Notes: generated from the letters alone by a model not told the origin. A DNA stretch of 64,000 nt from Ascarosepion bandense (GCA_037127315.1 JBBBDQ010000330.1:7003501-7067500); one strand, 5' to 3'. Shown: positions 10,973 to 21,775, counted from the stretch's first letter. Translations and numbers: made by a program.

Positions 10973-11735
10973 AATGGTGCTAACATTAATCTGTTGTCTT
11001 TAAGATGATGGATTAATGATAGCACTGATCAACGAAAGAGAAAATTACAACATAAGAAAAATGCTTTTCAAACTCTTCGAAAACCTTGATTTTGAAATTA
11101 AAGTTAAGACAAATAATAAAGTTATTCAATGTAGAATTTAGATGTAGAATTTAATCTACAAACTGGTAGTGTCTCTTCATATATGAAAACACAACTTTTA
11201 AGTACATGAACACTAGATCTAATTATTCCACTAGCATAACCAAACACAACCCTGAGGGAATAGAACACAGACTAAAAAATTCTTCCCACAAAACAATCTT
11301 CAATGAAAAAAAAAAAAAAAAAAAGATTATGAAAGGGCCTTAAATGAAACTGGCCATAAAGACAAATTAAAATACAAACCTCAGTTAAACAAACAGAAAA
11401 TAATACTAGAAATCAAAACATTATTTAGTTCAACCCACCATTTAACTTAGAAGTAAAATCCAAAATCAGGTAAATATTTTTAAATTAATAAACACTTCCC
11501 AAAAAACTTAGACTTAAATAAAATGTCTAATGGGAATTAAATCAAATTAAGTTATAACTATACTAGCAATTTAGAAAATTACATAAAAAAAGAAAATGCC
11601 AGAAACCTAAATAATAATGTGTGGCATAACATCACTTATAAATAATGTAACTGTAGGGACAAAAATAAATGCCCACTTGACAGACTTTGTAAAACAGAAA
11701 GGGTTATTTACAAAGCAGAAGTAAATGATATAGAT

Positions 11736-12006
11736 CATCATCATCATCATTTATCCATCACATCCAGATGGTGCATAGGGCAGCAACTTTTTTGTTGCTG
11801 CTTCTGTAACAAACTGTTTTTTATAGGGCAGAGTTGTTAGCCCTGCACCCAACCCCCAAACCTGGTGGACCATTCTTGGTCCTTACGTTTACAGCACCTG
11901 GTATTCCCAAATGATCACTCATTTAAGTACTGACTAGGCTTGATGTTGCTTAACTTCAGTGATCGGATGGGAACTGGTGTATTCAACATGATATAGCCCT
12001 AGACAC
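11736..12006 (-). mobile_element. 5S rRNA-headed SINE with 11-bp target duplication
   Basis: Bounded by the perfect 11-bp duplication ATGATATAGAT (11725-11735 and 12007-12017). On the minus strand it begins exactly as a 5S rRNA does (GTCTAGGGCTATATCATG, TGAATACACC). It keeps the 5S internal promoter blocks (GAAGTTAAGCAACATC; GGGAATACCAGGTGCTGT), then has a 150-bp unrelated body and ends in a (GAT)n tail. This is the SINE3-type layout. It disrupts the PLE at 10990-12480, so it is younger than that copy. Confidence 0.85.
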
Positions 12007-12428
12007 ATGATATAGATGAACAAAGAAAAACATATTTGGGGTCTACAAAAGAAATTTTTAAAAACAGATGAAATAATCACAAATCTACATTTATGCTAGA
12101 AAACCTTAAAAATTGTTCCAAACTGGCTAGCCACGTGTGGAAATTAAAAATGAAAAATGGCAAAGACCCTGATATAACATGGAGTATAGTCAAAAAAAAG
12201 GCAAACCTTACAATGGTGGTGATGTCTGCAGATTGTGCCAGGAAGAAAAGTTAGCCATTTGTTTCCAGAACAAAAAAAAAATACTGAACAAAAGATCAGA
12301 AGTAATGTCCAGATGAAATTGCACCTATTGATACATCTTAGGAGAATACAAAACTAAACTTAAGTTGCCTATTTGTAAAAATCCCTGTTGTACCTTTGAA
12401 AAAGATTAGAAAATCAATTATAAATCAC

Positions 12429-12452
12429 CTGAAGATACCGAAAGGTTGAAAC
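12429..12452 (+). ncRNA. hammerhead-ribozyme-like core in PLE 3' region
   Basis: CTGAAGA, then ACC-GAAA-GGT (a perfect 3-bp stem II with GAAA loop), then GAAAC. Position 7 of the hammerhead core is tolerant, so CTGAAGA fits CTGANGA. Stems I and III and the cleavage site are not resolved. Hammerheads are known in Penelope-like elements. Confidence 0.4.
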
Positions 12453-12554
12453 CTAGATTGCAGAAATATTTTATAATAAATATATATTTATGTGTATATT
12501 TGTTTTAGTGTTCCCCACTTTTTTTGCTCGATTTATGATTCCAACCATTTTCTC

Positions 12555-12575
12555 CTGATGAGATGTTGGACGAAA
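12555..12575 (+). ncRNA. second hammerhead-like core downstream of PLE
   Basis: CTGATGA, ten bases with a weak GT/AC stem II, then GAAA. It has exact core blocks but a weak stem. It lies about 100 bp beyond the first motif. Confidence 0.25.
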
Positions 12576-12579
12576 GAGT

Positions 12580-13937
12580 TCTTGGGACTTAATAAATTCC
12601 TTTTTTTTTTAAAGTAATATATATAGTCATAAATTTTTAAATTTGCAATCATTACAGATGCAAAAATTTCCAACATTAGCGAATTATAGCTTTACCATAT
12701 TTTCTAGTACACAATACAATAAATTTTCTATTAAAAATTAAAGTCAAAATAAGGGGTTGAGGGGGGAGGGTCATATACAAATTTTCGGAAATTTATAATC
12801 AGTTTAAAAAACTTATTTAAAACAGCAATGATTGAAAATACACCCAGCACAATAAGAAAAGACAAAGTAGGCAAGTGTTAGCAAAAATTAGTTACATAAG
12901 CTATTTGATGGCTCGGCAATATTTTTTTTCCTTTGGGAATCAGTGCAATGTTTAAATGAAATAGCTTTGCTCAAAAGATAAAATTTTCTTATATTTTGAT
13001 CTTGTTTTTATCAAGTTTTTTCTTTTCATTCTTAAAGATTTTTTTTTTCATAGTTTATTAATTAGCACATTTCCCTGAAAATTCAAAAATAAATTTCAAA
13101 AAGGAAATTTGAAGAAACATACAATAGCTAAACATCTGGTTGATTTATTTTCTCTCATATCGTGAAAGATTAAATATTTCAGTAAAATGTATATACAACA
13201 TTAAGATTGAATTGTGTATTCCATAATAAAACACAAATAAAGAAAAGATTCTGATTCAATGAATTCTTTGAGGAATTTTCCAATATCTTCAAATTGTTAG
13301 AATCACTGACCATATATGTCATGTTACATCAAGCAAAACATACATTAGTCTAGAGCTGATATGCCTGGAGGATATGTCAAAAAGTGAATAACTAAATGCT
13401 AACAAAAATATACTTGGTTGCAAAGGTTAAAAACATCAGATCATCTTGATATCAAAATAAAAGTTCTTGCTTATAAAAAGTGCTGTGCAGTGAGATAATA
13501 AAATATTACAAGTTATAACTACCTAAACAAACACTGAAATTATTGTCATGATTTTTACGTTGAAAACATTGTGCTTGTAATATTTCTCAAACTCTTCGGT
13601 CTTTATTATTTGGTTGACACCGAGATTTGTTGTTTAACATGTCAAACATTTTGTGTAATTGCTTAATTAAAAACTGACAGGTGGGAAAGCCAAAGCAAAT
13701 TCTAATTAACTAGAAACGACATACTATCTAAAAACTTAAAAAAAAAAAAAAAAAAATTGTTACAACAAATAAAACTCATATGGGTCATGTTAGTTTTTAA
13801 TTCCTTTTAAGAGAGAGATCAGAGAAGCAGTCTTGAATAATTAGCTATGTATTTACTAGTCTGGTACAAAATCCTAGTATCAATAACAATGGTTCCTTCT
13901 TGGTACCTTAAATGAATTTAAGCATATTACGAGATTG
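12580..13937. other. unassigned AT-rich sequence
   Basis: No gene or repeat was recognised. It contains an 18-bp poly-A at about 13739. Confidence 0.5.
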
Positions 13938-14249
13938 GATATGTATCATGGTGCAGCTGATATCAGCTCAGAATGAGAAATCAGAGAGCTGAGTTAGAAT
14001 TTCAGTTGAATTCATTGCATTCACTTACATGCCAATACCCTTGGAAAAGGTATTAATCCATTTTTTCTCTCTCCAGCCATGGGTTAAATAACAAGACAGA
14101 CTAAGTTTTATAGCCTTGGTTGACAACTAGACTAATGCAGAAAAAAATGGTAACCTACTGCAGGAAAATTTTCTGCTTCATCTGTCATGGATCGGATGAG
14201 ACATGATCACCTAAGTGTGTATCACATAGGGCAATGAACTGACTAACAA
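13938..14249 (+). mobile_element. SINE-A copy, near full length, old
   Basis: tRNA-like head (ATGGTGCAGCTGATATCAGC, degenerate B box GAGTTAGAATTTC), full body, decayed hairpin and a CTGACTAAC end. Confidence 0.8.
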
Positions 14250-14254
14250 GATTT

Positions 14255-14445
14255 TATTGTTTTACTGTTGAATTAACTTGATGTAACTGTAAGATCTATT
14301 CTAATAGTTTCTTTGTTGCTCAAACTTCTCACCTATGGAACCCCCCTCCAATTTTTTGTTTGTCTGCTACCTACAATCTTCAACAATGACCCCTTGCATT
14401 CTAATGACATTATTGACCTGGGGTGAGATGATTAAATAAAAGAAA
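14255..14445 (+). mobile_element. LINE-1 3' fragment
   Basis: WNSLP-equivalent region (CTATGGAACCCCCCTCC) and the 3' terminus GGGGTGAGATGATTAAATAAA. It abuts the SINE-A end, so one may have inserted into the other. Confidence 0.6.
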
Positions 14446-14699
14446 AAAGTTAACATTCTAATTCTGTATACTGTTATGAGGTTCATTTTTATCAGGCTGA
14501 GAACCTGATAAAAATTCATCTTATAGCAGTAACTTGTGACCTTGTACCAGACTAAGGTAAATTTACTAAGTATCTATGAACAATCATGTAATTTTTATTA
14601 TGCCTAATTTTTTCTATGTCTAATAATAAATAAGTTTGTCATTTTGTTCTTTATATACAGTCATCAACCATATGTTTCTATGTGTAGCTGAGCCTCGTA
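14446..14699. other. unassigned sequence
   Basis: Contains a short inverted motif (CAGGCTGAGAACCTG); nothing else is recognised. Confidence 0.4.
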
Positions 14700-14895
14700 C
14701 AGGTAGTGTCATGATTATTGGCTCAGAAAGAGAAATCAGTGAGTGAAGTTCAAATCCTAGTCAAGTTTAAAGTATTCACTTTCATATAAATACTTATTGG
14801 AAAGGTATTTATCCATCTCTTCTCTTAGTTATGGATTAATCAGCAGGGCAGACTGGGTTCTCTCCCTATGGTTAGAAACTATTCTAGATGATGAA
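14700..14895 (+). mobile_element. SINE-A copy, decayed
   Basis: Head (GGCTCAGAAAGAGAAATCAG; GAAGTTCAAATCC) and body (GGAAAGGTATTTATCCATC) are recognisable. The 3' third is lost. Confidence 0.65.
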
Positions 14896-15654
14896 AGAAG
14901 TTTACTAAAAGCTAAAAATGATAGGAACTTGTGAATATCCATGATCACCCACATCCTGAAGGAATATTTACACAGAAAATGGCATAAATCCAATATTATT
15001 AAACAGACTCCTTACATCAAGCTATTTCACTCATCTGACACTTAGCTGTGCTAATAACTAACTCATAATCATTAAACATCAAACCAGAAATGTCCACTCA
15101 ATTTTGAGATGTTGTCACATTTCAGATGTCAAAAAAAAAAACAATCTGTTAATTTATGAACTGAATTATTTCTTTAAGGATCTCTATAAACTACATTAAA
15201 TCACCTCACCAAAAAGTTTTGGTATTGAATTTTTTTTGTTATGTTTACTGTAAGTTACACTCCATCAAATTAGAAGTAAATAATTATTTCAGTGATGAAA
15301 AAAAATCTGTATTCAAGTACTGATAAGAACTAGAATCTTAAGTGCTGATTTTCAAGGTGTGCTGGTCTCACTTGGAAGATTGACACAATTATTTCAACCC
15401 TTGTGCCATATAAAGCTTATGTAAACATTTGCAGTAAACCTGGGTCACTTTTTGGTAGAAAAGGTTCATATTTTATACCTATTGTGTTGATTGACAGTTA
15501 TTTTTTTTAGACTTAAAATGTCACTTTTTAAAATAATGTCAAACACTACAATTTGTAGTTTATTTTTCCTCATAAGTTTTGAGACTGTTTTAGTAGAGGT
15601 AGTTCTATCTGTCCTATATTATTGTAATCACAGTATACTATTGCTAAGTTAATT
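14896..15654. other. unassigned sequence
   Basis: No supported feature. Confidence 0.5.
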
Positions 15655-15870
15655 GCTATATGTGATACTCAATCGGGCAATCATGTCTCTTTTGATCCAT
15701 GACTGACTAGACAGAAGATTTTTTGACAGTAAGTTGTCATTTCTTTCTGCAGTAGACTGGTTGCCAACCAAAGCTATAGAAGCCAATATGTCCTGCTAGT
15801 TAACCCATAAAAAGATGGATTCATACCTTTTCCAAGGGTATTTGCATGTAAGTGAATACAACAAATTCAA
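15655..15870 (-). mobile_element. SINE-A copy, 5'-truncated
   Basis: Tail, body and part of the upstream half, ending at the CATTCACTTACATG region. It abuts a LINE-1 fragment on its left-hand element boundary at 15871. Confidence 0.75.
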
Positions 15871-15871
15871 C

Positions 15872-16378
15872 ATCTGGTCAGGTGCCCCTGCTGTTCATCT
15901 CAGGATTCTCAACAGGCTCTAAAGGAGAATCTGTAATGTGATCAGTCCAGACCTGGCAGCTTGACTCCAGCCACTTTCTCACTGGCTGGTTGTGGCTTCC
16001 CTCTGTCTCTTTTCACGGCTTCTGCTCTGGCAAACTTAGGTCACTGGTGTCTCCTCCACAAGAATTTACTCGTGCAACCAGACTGGCAACAAGCTCCCAC
16101 CATTTTACAGTTAAATCAACCAAATGCAGCCAACAGTTCTGCTTCTTTTCTTGCACTTCCTGTCTGTGGAACTCTCTTCTGTATAGTTGTTTTCCTGATG
16201 GCTACAACCTCCAGGAATAAATGCAGTGTCAATTCTCATCTCCTATCCATTTGACTCCAGTCGTTTTTACATCGCTCCGTTTATCTTTATCTTTTCCTTT
16301 CTCTCTACCTTCACAACTGTCTTCACACTTGTGTTCTCATCCTTCTCTTGCCCTTATGTAGCCCCCCCCCCGTGCATC
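15872..16378 (+). pseudogene. LINE-1 C-terminal fragment and 3' UTR
   Basis: Starts at the W/SGAPAVHL motif and continues through the HRR/ASLCL region, a TRATRLAT..HHFTVKSTKC-like frame (15990-16220) and GYNLQE, then a pyrimidine-rich UTR and a C10 run at 16363. The last TTGCTCGGGG block is missing. It has at least one frameshift, visible as two overlapping frames. Confidence 0.75.
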
Positions 16379-16514
16379 ATAATGCATATTTTATACATCC
16401 AATAAACAGACCTGCCAACTTTTATTATTTCATATTGAAGGAAACAGCAGTAACAGTTCCTTGTCACAGCTGACTATTTTCCAGAGATAGGCATCAGGAC
16501 TGTCCCTCACCCTC

Positions 16515-16735
16515 TCTAACATACAGACTTTGTTCCCTCTGACTTTTGGTTGGTCACCAAGCTGAAGGAGAACATAAGTACCATCCATTTTGAGGACATT
16601 GAGAATATGAAGGAGGCTATGACAAGGGCTCTGTACCCATTCATTTTGGATGACTTCCATGGGTCTTTATGGCATGACTGTATCACTATAAGAAGTGCAT
16701 TGAAGTCAGACAATTCTACTTTGAAGGAGATTAGA
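16515..16735 (+). pseudogene. Tc1/mariner-type transposase C-terminus
   Basis: The frame reads Thr-Asp-Phe-Val-Pro-Ser-Asp-Phe-Trp-Leu (16523-16552), matching the mariner-type motif around the third catalytic aspartate. Then come KLKEN, HFEDIENMKEAMTRAL and a DDFHGSLW-like stretch, all typical of the C-terminal 70 residues of mariner/Tc1 transposases. The upstream catalytic domain and the terminal repeats are not recognisable. It is a non-functional remnant. Confidence 0.7.
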
Positions 16736-16982
16736 ATTTTGTATTTCTTTGAAATTAATAAACAACACTCCTAAAAGAAAGTCCCAAAACTTCAGGAATG
16801 TACCTCGTAAGTTGTGTATAAATATGCTACAGTGGAAATCAAGGTTAGAAGCCACATTTGGATTAGAAGATTTACCTCTATACAGGTCAAAATGATTGTT
16901 TTAATCAAGAAGAATAATATACTACAGTGTAATAAATGAATGCTTCCATTTTATAGAATCAAGGAATTTGAATTAATAAAAA

Positions 16983-17661
16983 CTAGCAGTATAGCCCGGC
17001 ATTGCTTGGGTGTAATGAAAGCTTTAAAACTAATCCATGGTCCTGGAGCTCAGACTTTTTGGACGTTGGCACAAAAGACTAAAAAGCAATAGTTGTTTCC
17101 AGTTAAAGCAAAACCGTAAACTGAAAGAAAAATGAATGGATATAAGTCAAATTTTGATTTCCTGGTATCGATATCAAATAAGGTTTTTTCATCATAAACT
17201 TAATTTTGAAGGCTAAATAAGTTTTCTGAGTAAATGGTATCATGGCCGAGACTAAGAACTACAATTATATCTACTTAGAGCCAAACCTGAAGCAAAAACT
17301 AAAATAAAAGGGCTGAAAGACATACAGGCAGATAAACAGACACACAAACATCTTGCCTTTTATATATATTTCTGATTTTCTGCACTATTGTAAGAACTGC
17401 AATCTTGAAACTTTTGAATATCATTTGTTATATCTTTGCCTATGAATGTATCAAATTTGATTAAAATGAGACCACTCCTTTTATAACCCAATTTTTTTGA
17501 TTATCGATATTTATCAGAAGTACCTCAACACAAAACCTAACTAAGAACACTCGCAGATGCCTATAATACACCTGTGTAAATTTTCAAGAAAATCGGTTCA
17601 GCTGTTTTGGAGTCTATAGGTAATGGACACACACAAACTTCCATTTATAAATAAGTTTAGA
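16983..17661 (-). mobile_element. Non-autonomous Helitron, full length
   Basis: 679 bp. On the minus strand it begins A|TCTAAACTTATTTATAAATGG and ends with a CCCAAGCAATGCCGGG hairpin, CTATACTG, then CTAG|T. TC and CTRR ends, a subterminal hairpin and an A|T insertion site with no target duplication are the Helitron hallmarks. No Rep/helicase coding is present. Confidence 0.88.
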
Positions 17662-18554
17662 TTAGATTTAGATATTAGAATTTTGTTTTTGCAATTTTTT
17701 CTTTAAATAACTGGACACAAATTTGACTACATTTCAAGCAACTATGCTACCAACATCAGCATCTATAACTCAAAGAGAAAAGAATAAAAAGTAAAATAAA
17801 TAAAAAAGTTACTAATATATGATTTTATACTGTATTTAAAGCATCTACCAATTCTACTAGTTAGATTGCTTTTCCAAGCATAAAAAATTAGGCACTAATT
17901 TTTATACAAAAATGAAGCAACTCAAGTACTGGTCAAAATCCTAAGTTGCTTATTATAAATAAAATCATGTGTAAGTGAAATGATAATTAAAAAAAAAATT
18001 TTCAAATATGGGAGAGAAACAGTCAAGTAAGGTGGAGTCTAAAATTTTACTGATGTGAAACCAACAATTGGAGATTAACCCATTAACATCATCAAGAATT
18101 AGTTGTTAGAAGATGAGCCACATAGCTACAATGATATGAATACCCACTTTCTATAGTTAATAGATTTAATTGATTCTGTGGGTATCTTCAATTGGAAAGC
18201 AAGGATAATCATTATAATGATTAGCAAATAAAAGGAGAAAGAAATCAGCAAATAGAAATCCTTTCTCAGGATCAATTTCACCTCATCTTGATGATTACAA
18301 ACCTTACAAGGCCAAATGAGTAGAAATTGGGAGGTGGGTGGTTTGGGGATGCAGCAGTTTTCTATCAAAAAAAAGCTTACTTGCCTGGAAAATCAGCTCT
18401 TGAAATCCTGGCCTTTGTCTGGGATTGAAATTCAACCTCTAGTGTCAGTGGGAAATATATAACTATTTCAACCATGAGATAAGCTTTATATGAATACTAA
18501 GCTTAGTTTAAACCAGCAGCAGGCCACAAAGCACTTTGTGAGAAACAAACTACA
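17662..18554. other. unassigned AT-rich sequence
   Basis: The minus-strand frame 18126-18368 has no family resemblance. Confidence 0.5.
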
Positions 18555-18598
18555 AACAAGCTTATTTCTATTACAGCAGTAATAGAAATAAGCTTGTT
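18555..18598. repeat. perfect 20-bp inverted repeat with 4-base loop
   Basis: The arm AACAAGCTTATTTCTATTAC at 18555-18574 is perfectly complementary to 18579-18598; the loop is AGCA. It could form a stable cruciform or RNA hairpin. Confidence 0.95.
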
Positions 18599-18856
18599 AC
18601 CACTATAGACATTTATTTGTTTCAGTCTGACATAAGGCCCAAATAGCTGAGCACTAAGTACTTATGTTAGGTTGGATAATTTAACAACATTTTAATCTTT
18701 GTTAGGCTATTTAATGCTGACTTATGTATGGGAACCCAGTGAGGACTAAATTTAGTAGCTAGTTTCACTGACCATTACACAAAAATGAAGCCTCTCACAT
18801 GACTGAACTAGTTAATGAGTATCTAGACCAATGTTTCTCAGTGTGGTCAGTAACTT

Positions 18857-18876
18857 GGTGGTGGTGGTGGTGGTGG
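18857..18876. repeat. (GGT)n microsatellite
   Basis: Seven tandem GGT-type triplets. Confidence 0.9.
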
Positions 18877-19027
18877 AATTTCTAATCTATCAAGGTGGCA
18901 CTAAGTTTGTTAGCTTAGGTGGTAGAAGAGGAGGATAGTAAGATGATTTAACAGTTTGAACCCTGATTGGGTCAAAGTCTCAACATTTTATATACTCATT
19001 TGTTTATCTTTTTGCCTATATTACATT

Positions 19028-20705
19028 TTTTTTTAATTGTTTCACCCCAAGCAAGGCAAAACTGCCACTGGTGTGTTGGGGGCTACATAAGAGGAGAGTC
19101 AAGAGAAAGAGGAACCAGTTACAGGGGCTGCCAGAGAATAGTTCTGAGAAGGATGGGAATACTGGCGTGAAGAGAGTTGCATGAGAGTAGAGTGAAAAGG
19201 GGGAAGAATAAGATACAGGGGTGTTGGAAAAAAGAAAAGAGAAGGATGGGAATCAAGTGAATAAGAGATGGCAATTGAAGTTACATTTAAACTCTTGGAG
19301 ATTGTAGCTATCAGGGAAGTTCAAGAAAAAAAATCTGATAGAGTAGAAGTGGTGGCTGCATTTGGTTGTTTTGACTGTGAAAGGATGGGATCTTGCTGGC
19401 AGTCTGGTTGCATGAGTAAATTCATGTAGAGGGGGCACCAGGGAGTTAAACTCATCAGAGCAGAAGCCATGAAAATATTTGTAAAAGAGACAGAGGGAAG
19501 CTACATTCCATCAGTGAGAAAGTGGCTGAAGTCAAGCTGCCAAATCAGGATCAATTACATCACAGATTCTCCTCTGAATCCTGTCAAAAACCCCGAGATG
19601 AATAGCAAAGGGCCCGACCAGACATGACAACAGTATTCAATGCATGAGTGGATGGTTGATTTGTATATGTGTAAGATGTATTCAGGTGAGAAAAACTTCC
19701 TGGCTCAACACAGTGATCCAACCTTCCTGGCAGTAGATTTAGCTATTGATTCATTGTAGACATTCTACTTGAGGTTTGGCTGAGAGGGTGAGGCTGAGGA
19801 GGTGCAGTGCATTGCTTTCGAGGGAGACTAGCTTGATCCATGCTAATGGGGGCAGAAGGGACTGTCTGTGGTGGTTAACAGATAGCAACTTCATTTTGGA
19901 AGCATTAAAATTTACAAGCCATTTTTTTTCTCCCACTCCACCACAGATTAGAGGTCCTTTTTAAGACCAGCGGTGAGGTTATCTTTGTTCACCTTGACAT
20001 ATTTCTTACTGAAGCGGGAGTAAATGGTGGTGTCATCAACGTAAATGCTTACTTGGGATCTAACTGCATGAGGAAGATCATTAATAAAGATCAGAAAGAC
20101 TGTTGGACCTGGGATAGAGCCATGGGGGACACCATGTTTGTGTAATAGGATCTGAAGGCATGTCCATTTCAAGTGATGTTCATTACAAAGTTTGATAGTA
20201 ACAACTGGATCAAATCAAACAATTGCCCAGTGTTATCATAGCCTTGTAGCTTGCACAGAAGGCCAGTGTGACAGACCCTATCAAATGCTTTGGAGATATC
20301 CAGGGTGACAGCTTGAGCTTAGCTGTTCTTATTGAGAGCCTGGCATACGTACTTGATGATGGTCGTTAACATACCAGCAGTAAACCTGGCAAAGCAGAAA
20401 CCATACTGTCTGTCAGAATATAGGTTATGGGTGGTGAGATGTTTCAGCATTGATGATAGCCTCAAACACTTTGCCGAAAATTGGTAGAAAGCTGATAGGA
20501 CAATAATTAGAAGGGACTCCAGAGTTCTTAAATAAAGGTACCACAGAAGAGGTCTTCTTCCAGTTGACAGGAAAACAGGAAGCAGAGAGGCAGTAATTAT
20601 AGAGTTTGGAGAGGACAGAGGAGAGTTCAGGGGCACATTTCTTCAAGACAATGACTGGGTGAGTGAAATTAAACAGAATTGTTTTAAGATTGATTAGGAT
20701 CAAAT
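19028..20705 (-). pseudogene. LINE-1 non-LTR retrotransposon, 1.7 kb, frameshifted
   Basis: On the minus strand it spans the reverse transcriptase and C-terminal region plus the 3' UTR. Visible in order are: KLYNYCLSASCFPVNWK at about 20580; SNYCPISFLPIFGKVFEAI at about 20460-20520; SDRQYGFCFARF near 20410; a [17 protein letters not shown] motif at about 20085-20120; and YVDDTTIYS at 20020-20045, where the RT catalytic box is Tyr-Val-Asp-Asp rather than YADD. Then come FNASKMKLLSVNHHRQSLLPP at 19855-19905 and the ATRLP..SHPFT end. Frameshifts split it into at least five frames. The 5' endonuclease domain is absent and it is dead. Confidence 0.85.
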
Positions 20706-20755
20706 TTGATTATTACTTTTACAAAGAAAATATTTTAAAAAATCAAATCATTTTG

Positions 20756-20811
20756 CAGTATTTACATTATTCAGACTATTTTCTTCATCTTTGTTGCCAT
20801 TTGTACAATGC
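20756..20811 (-). mobile_element. SINE-B 3' end, inverted member of pair
   Basis: Minus-strand tail only (CATTGTACAAATGGCAACAA to AATAATGTAAATAC). It is directly joined to a plus-strand copy at 20812. Confidence 0.65.
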
Positions 20812-20978
20812 AAGGAATGGAGGTCATATACTCCAGTGATTGTAATAAAGGGTTCAGTTTGAAATTCCTAGCACCTGAAGAAGGTCGGAGTGTACAACGA
20901 CCAAAACGTCATACAAATGTCAATAAAGATGTGGACAATAGTCTGAATAATATATATAATGTAAATACTACCTCATCT
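20812..20978 (+). mobile_element. SINE-B 3' half
   Basis: CAAGGAATGGAGG, AATAAAGGGTTCAG, then CACCTGAAGAAGGTCGGAG...CGACCAAAACGTC (stem-II-like GGTCG/CGACC between CTGAAGA and AAAAC), then GACAATAGTCTGAATAAT. 5'-truncated head-to-head junction at 20811/20812. Confidence 0.7.
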
Positions 20979-21199
20979 CAGAAATAAAGAGAAATACCAA
21001 ATCATTTTGAAAAGAAAAAAATAGCACCCTTCCTAAGATTTAGTCTGTTTTGATCTGAAGTTGGAAAAAAGAAAAAAAAAGTGCAAAAAGCAACATAAAC
21101 AATACATGTAAAATTGAATTTTTATAGCTTGCCAACTCTTTGTAGGTTATTTAAAGCCAGAAAATACTTTTATATTTTAAGAATTTTTGGTGGATAATG

Positions 21200-21378
21200 A
21201 TGATTTACTGATACAAGTTCCACTAATTAACCTATAGTTAGTGGGAGAAGAGGTGGATTCAAAACTTTCCTATTGCCATTAGCAATTAGTGAATATAACA
21301 AGCCCGAGTTGAATTGGAAATTGGCACTGCAACTTCTAGTTCTTAGCCATTATCCACTACATCACCTGCACATTTGAG
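21200..21378 (-). mobile_element. SINE-A-like tRNA module of a 5S/tRNA composite
   Basis: Decayed SINE-A head and body on the minus strand (GATGTAGTGGATAATGG..., TAACTATAGGTTAATTAG). It continues directly from a 5S-derived module at 21379-21496. Confidence 0.55.
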
Positions 21379-21496
21379 TTTACAGCACTTGGTATCCCCA
21401 AACAGTCACTCATCTAGGTGCTGAACAGGTTAAATGTTGCTTAAATCTGGTGATCATATGAGAATCTGTGTTTCAAAATAATATGGCTTTAAGTCC
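21379..21496 (-). pseudogene. 5S rRNA-derived module, decayed
   Basis: The minus strand retains the order of 5S rRNA: ...GATCACCAGATTTAAGCAAC, then a CAGCACCTAGATGAG block and GGGATACCAAGTGCTGTAAA. It is too diverged for a functional gene. The neighbour to its 3' side is a tRNA-headed SINE, as at 38836 and 47832. Confidence 0.7.
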
Positions 21497-21775
21497 TTAC
21501 ATTTATTAAAAATGACAGTACAGAAAATGGATATAAATTCTAAAAGTGTTTCCACTTGCATCAACTTACATATTTTCAATGTTTTCCAAACTTACATTAA
21601 AAACAAATCACTAACTGCAGCTCACAATAATGTTGATGATGGTAAAGTTTAGTCTGATACAAAGCCAAGTAGATGTGAAAAGGAGGATTGTGTTACACCA
21701 ATGAATGAAGCTTGTCAGCCTTAAATGAAGGGAAAAAAAAATCAGCATTTAAAATTCTTTGTGTTATCCTAGTAT

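Larger units (their letters stand above)
10990..12480 (+). pseudogene. Penelope-like retroelement, 5'-truncated, interrupted
   Basis: The decayed reading frame shows, in order: an Asp-Asp-Gly-Leu RT catalytic motif at 11004-11015; a PEGIEHRL-like linker near 11250; a FNEK..DYERALNETGHKDKL-like stretch at 11300-11375; and a Cys-rich CNCRDKNKCPLD motif near 11640-11680. Then comes a GIY-YIG-type core (KTYLG-like at about 12030), and a W-K-L then CRLCQEEKLA-like C-terminal Cys cluster near 12228-12262. RT followed by GIY-YIG nuclease is the known layout of endonuclease-plus Penelope-like elements. There are many frameshifts, plus an A-rich expansion at 11308. A 271-bp 5S-type SINE at 11736-12006 splits it. 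It would have acted in nuclear target-primed copying; it is now dead. Confidence 0.75.

Noticed and set aside
15961..16254. Small secreted protein in the 97-codon frame
   Set aside because: A frame shadow of the LINE-1 C-terminal region.
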